The notes under the pieces were generated by a model. The model was not told the DNA's origin. It made no database searches and saw only the letters and a list, made by a program, of their open reading frames with translations. A DNA stretch of 5,507 bases from an uncultured Christensenella sp. GTDB lineage: Bacteria > Bacillota > Clostridia > Christensenellales > Borkfalkiaceae. Location: positions 1 to 5,507 of the forward strand of contig CAJTJC010000031.1 in the NCBI GenBank assembly GCA_910576655.1, in the 5' to 3' direction. This document shows positions 4,178 to 5,507 of this stretch, piece by piece. The first letter of the stretch is position 1. Each line of letters opens with the position of its first letter. The translations under genes were made by a program, and so were the position numbers.

Positions 4178-4444
4178 ATGATTAAATACTATATCGACGG
4201 CGAGACGCGGTATCTCATAGGAAGCAAGAGCTACACGGAGAGCGAGTTGCAAGCCATGCGCGAAGAGACCGCGAAGAAAGACGAGAAAGCGGGTTATAAC
4301 GACAGGCGTGTCGGCGTTTACGATAAATGGTATAGATACAATCGTGCGGACGAGGGTGCGGCATACGACAGAGGACAGCGAAAAGCTGTCGATAGCATGC
4401 GGTACGGTGTAACGGCAGTCGTAATAATCGAGTGCAGTCATTAA
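4178..4444 (+). CDS. 88-residue early protein of unknown function
   Basis: The start is ATG at 4178 with GAGGT (4169-4173) before it. The frame extends back to a TTG at 4118, but that codon lies at the transcription start of P2 and cannot have a ribosome site. The protein starts with a strand pair (MIKYYIDGETRYLIGSKSY). A charged helix follows (TESELQAMREETAKKDEKAGY), and then a Tyr/Arg/Asp-rich stretch with KWYRYNRADEGAAYDRGQRK. No helix-turn-helix, membrane segment or known motif is visible. It is the first gene of the P2 operon, 19 bp before the Cro-like gene. The high charge and small size are usual for phage early proteins, and I cannot assign a function. Confidence 0.7.
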   Translation: MIKYYIDGETRYLIGSKSYTESELQAMREETAKKDEKAGYNDRRVGVYDKWYRYNRADEGAAYDRGQRKAVDSMRYGVTAVVIIECSH

Positions 4445-4463
4445 AAATTCAAAGGAGGTAAAT

Positions 4464-4667
4464 ATGTTCAAAGAACGAATTAAGGCGTTTCGAGAAGAGC
4501 GGAATTGGACGCAAAGCGAGCTTGCGCGTCGGCTCGGCGTGTCGCATACAATCATTCAGGGCTATGAGCTCGGCACGAGAAAGCCGAGCAACGACATGCT
4601 TTGTGCGCTTGCGGATTTGTTCGGGTGCACGACGGACTCTTTGCTCGGACGAACTGAAAAGTCGTAA
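4464..4667 (+). CDS. Cro-like XRE helix-turn-helix regulator
   Basis: Encodes 67 residues. The ATG at 4464 follows a very strong AAAGGAGGT (4451-4459). Almost the whole protein is one XRE domain: helix 1 FKERIKAFREERNW, helix 2 TQSELARRLG, recognition helix SHTIIQGYELGT, then KPSNDMLCALADLFGCTTDSLLGRTE. It has no dimerisation or S24 domain, as expected for Cro. The ending LLGRTE is shared with the repressor at 2461-3126. The two recognition helices differ (SHTIIQGYELG against NKTFLTDWKNS), so related but not identical sites are likely. It should repress the repressor promoter and later tune P2, favouring lytic growth. It is the second rather than first gene of the operon. G+C is 35/60 at 4501-4560. 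Confidence 0.88.
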   Translation: MFKERIKAFREERNWTQSELARRLGVSHTIIQGYELGTRKPSNDMLCALADLFGCTTDSLLGRTEKS

Positions 4668-4713
4668 CGCGGACAAGCGCGCGCCGCATATAAAGGCGGC
4701 GAGAGGTGCAGTA

Positions 4714-4977
4714 ATGAAACGGAAAAAAGTTAACCCGACGGTGACGCACGTAATGGCGGACGGTCGAGTTCTCACGCATGAGCAGTTCATGGCAGAGCCT
4801 TACGTTGTGGTTGCCGAGGACAATTACGAGTTCCACGTCAAGTGCAATCAGGTATTCGACCCGAACTATTGGACGAAAGAGCGAATGCGCAAAAAGTGGG
4901 AACGAGCCGAGGCGCGGCGTGCGGAGCTGGAAAGCCGACAGGCGGAGATAGCGCGACAGCTCAAAGACATTACATAG
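4714..4977 (+). CDS. 87-residue early protein with C-terminal coiled coil
   Basis: The ATG at 4714 has AGAGGTG (4702-4708) five bases upstream. The frame is open further upstream, but that part overlaps the Cro-like gene out of frame. The first half is mixed (NPTVTHVMADGRVLTHEQFM, then YVVVAEDNYEFHVK) and reads like a small beta fold. Residues 53-84 (WTKERMRKKWERAEARRAEL and onward) form one long charged helix with coiled-coil character, so the protein may form dimers. There is no known motif. It follows the Cro-like gene by 46 bp on the same strand and has its own ribosome site, so it belongs to the P2 operon. Confidence 0.72.
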   Translation: MKRKKVNPTVTHVMADGRVLTHEQFMAEPYVVVAEDNYEFHVKCNQVFDPNYWTKERMRKKWERAEARRAELESRQAEIARQLKDIT

Positions 4978-5011
4978 CGCATTCGCCGAGAAATCTTTAA
5001 AGGAGGTGAGT

Positions 5012-5245
5012 ATGAAAACGGTACGGTATTATGACGGGAGCGGACAAGTTCACACAGTGCGCTCGGAGTACAATTTCGGGCAGTATAACATTTATCTCGA
5101 CGGCGTGTTCTATGCGTCGGCGGACGACCGCTTGGAGCTCGACGACGCGATACGTTCGCTCGTCGCTTACAAGGGCTTTACCGTAAAGCGTCCGAAACAA
5201 AAAAAGACGTCGCCGATACGATTGACACCCGACGGCAACGCCTGA
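5012..5245 (+). CDS. 77-residue early protein of unknown function
   Basis: The start is ATG at 5012, five bases after a strong AAAGGAGGT ending at 5007. A GTG at 5006 in the same frame lies inside that ribosome site and is not used. The protein opens with beta-type repeats (KTVRYYDGSGQVHTV, NFGQYNIYLDGVFYA), then an acidic helix (ADDRLELDDAIRSLVAY). It ends in a basic tail (KRPKQKKTSPIR) that could touch nucleic acid. The first strand, 'YYDGSG', resembles the 'YYIDGE' opening of the 88-residue protein, possibly a distant duplicate, but the match is too short to decide. It is 34 bp behind the previous gene in the same operon. Confidence 0.7.
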   Translation: MKTVRYYDGSGQVHTVRSEYNFGQYNIYLDGVFYASADDRLELDDAIRSLVAYKGFTVKRPKQKKTSPIRLTPDGNA

Positions 5246-5252
5246 TTAAACC

Positions 5253-5269
5253 AAAAGGACAAGCCTTTT
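5253..5269 (+). terminator. Weak hairpin after the 77-residue gene
   Basis: AAAAGG (5253-5258) and CCTTTT (5264-5269) pair around ACAAG, seven bases after the stop at 5245. Only two G-C pairs and a four-T end make it a weak or partial terminator. Confidence 0.3.
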
Positions 5270-5285
5270 ATACAGGCAGTATACT
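5256..5285 (+). promoter_or_regulatory. Possible promoter for the beta-helix gene
   Basis: A good -10, TATACT (5280-5285), follows a mediocre -35, AGGACA (5256-5261), at 18 bases. The 70-bp gap, longer than the other gaps in the operon and holding a weak hairpin, suggests that the next gene may have its own promoter. Evidence is thin. Confidence 0.3.
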
Positions 5286-5315
5286 ACAATAATATATTAA
5301 AGTCAAGGAGAAATC

Positions 5316-5507
5316 ATGGACAAAAAATATGAATTGACCGAAGACACTATCACGTGTTGCGGCAATACCTTGCATCGTATTAGGGCAACAAAATCATTCG
5401 GTGGCGTGCAAGCGGGTGAGCTGGGCGGATACATAGAAAACGAGGATAATTTGTCGCAAGAGGGCAACGCATGGGTCTACGGCAACGCACGGGTCTGCGA
5501 CGACGCA
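5316..5507 (+). CDS. Phage-type beta-helix protein with six-residue repeats, 5' part only
   Basis: The ATG at 5316 follows AAGGAGAA (5305-5312). The first 64 residues are visible and the gene runs off the right edge. The opening (YELTEDTITCCGNTLHRIRA, then SFGGVQAGELGGYIENEDNL) is the familiar lead-in of a family common in phages and gut bacteria. In that family, 'GELGGYIE' is followed by 'NLSQEGNAWVYGNARV' and a long row of hexapeptide repeats. Here the repeats begin as GNAWVY, GNARVC. Such repeats fold into a left-handed beta helix, and this one lacks a visible enzyme domain. The function is unknown; a structural or surface-binding role is often guessed. At DNA level the two complete repeats (5463-5480 and 5481-5498) share 16 of 18 bases, showing recent repeat duplication. 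Confidence 0.82.
   Translation, partial: MDKKYELTEDTITCCGNTLHRIRATKSFGGVQAGELGGYIENEDNLSQEGNAWVYGNARVCDDA

Noticed and set aside
4094..4555. A 153-codon minus-strand reading frame
   Set aside because: It lies opposite P2, the 88-residue gene and the Cro-like gene, has no ribosome site, and its product has no family features. It arises from the G+C-rich codons of the real genes.
4449..4836. Two overlapping minus-strand frames opposite the Cro-like and 87-residue genes
   Set aside because: Their products are Arg/Cys/Ser-rich without domain pattern, and the plus-strand genes have strong ribosome sites and, for the Cro-like gene, a clear family.
5222..5250. Perfect TTGACA inside the 77-residue gene as a -35
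   Set aside because: The hexamer at the right distance, ATTAAA, is a poor -10, so the match is probably coding chance.
1..5507. tRNA, rRNA, integrase, transposase or attachment-site signatures
   Set aside because: None seen on either strand. The prophage assignment rests on the repressor, Cro-like and early genes only.

Overview
The window looks like the lysogeny-control region of a temperate phage or prophage (or a close relative) of a Clostridia-type member of the Bacillota. The evidence is strong GGAGG-type ribosome sites, a LexA/CI-like repressor with a facing block of small early genes, a small Cro-like protein, a Spo0A-type DNA-binding domain and an Abi-family remnant. No integrase, attachment site, tRNA, rRNA, CRISPR array or transposase is visible, so the element's boundaries lie outside the window and the host cannot be named.

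Left part (1-1336): the 3' end of a small membrane protein gene overlaps (ATGA) a 278-residue four-helix membrane protein gene. Tail to tail with it, with no base between the two stop codons, is a leftward gene for a free-standing Spo0A C-terminal-like DNA-binding domain. Its upstream region has a tandem match to the 0A box.

Middle-left (1337-2432), AT-rich: a leftward promoter drives a short structured RNA ending in an intrinsic terminator. It resembles the RNA that accompanies AbiF-type abortive-infection genes. The abi gene behind it is cut to 58 codons, so the RNA appears orphaned. A 26-bp perfect palindrome lies just upstream of the promoter. Next is a four-helix membrane protein with a C-terminal SHOCT domain, which follows the repressor gene by 28 bp and is probably co-transcribed with it.

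Control region (2461-4180): the repressor (XRE helix-turn-helix plus S24 self-cleaving domain) faces a consensus rightward promoter, P1. A second, homologous promoter, P2, lies about 930 bp further right. Both have TTGACA-N17-TATACT, an ATTCCTA block before the -10, a CAACnnnGTTG element after it, and a plausible leftward promoter in the opposite direction. Between P1 and P2 sit two convergent genes that overlap by 18 bp: a rightward 87-residue protein and a leftward 189-residue membrane-anchored protein. This looks like an accessory cassette enclosed by two copies of the phage switch.

Right part (4178-5507): an early rightward operon encodes an 88-residue unknown protein, a 67-residue Cro-like helix-turn-helix protein, two more small unknown proteins, and the start of a phage-type beta-helix protein with six-residue repeats that runs off the window.

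Composition supports a mosaic. Hand counts give 39/60 G+C at 841-900 and 35/60 at 4501-4560, but 20/60 at 2041-2100 and 23/60 at 3601-3660. The likely logic is that the repressor silences P1 and P2 in the lysogen, while the repressor-SHOCT operon and the 189-residue gene stay on. On induction the repressor cleaves itself and P2 turns on the Cro-led early operon.
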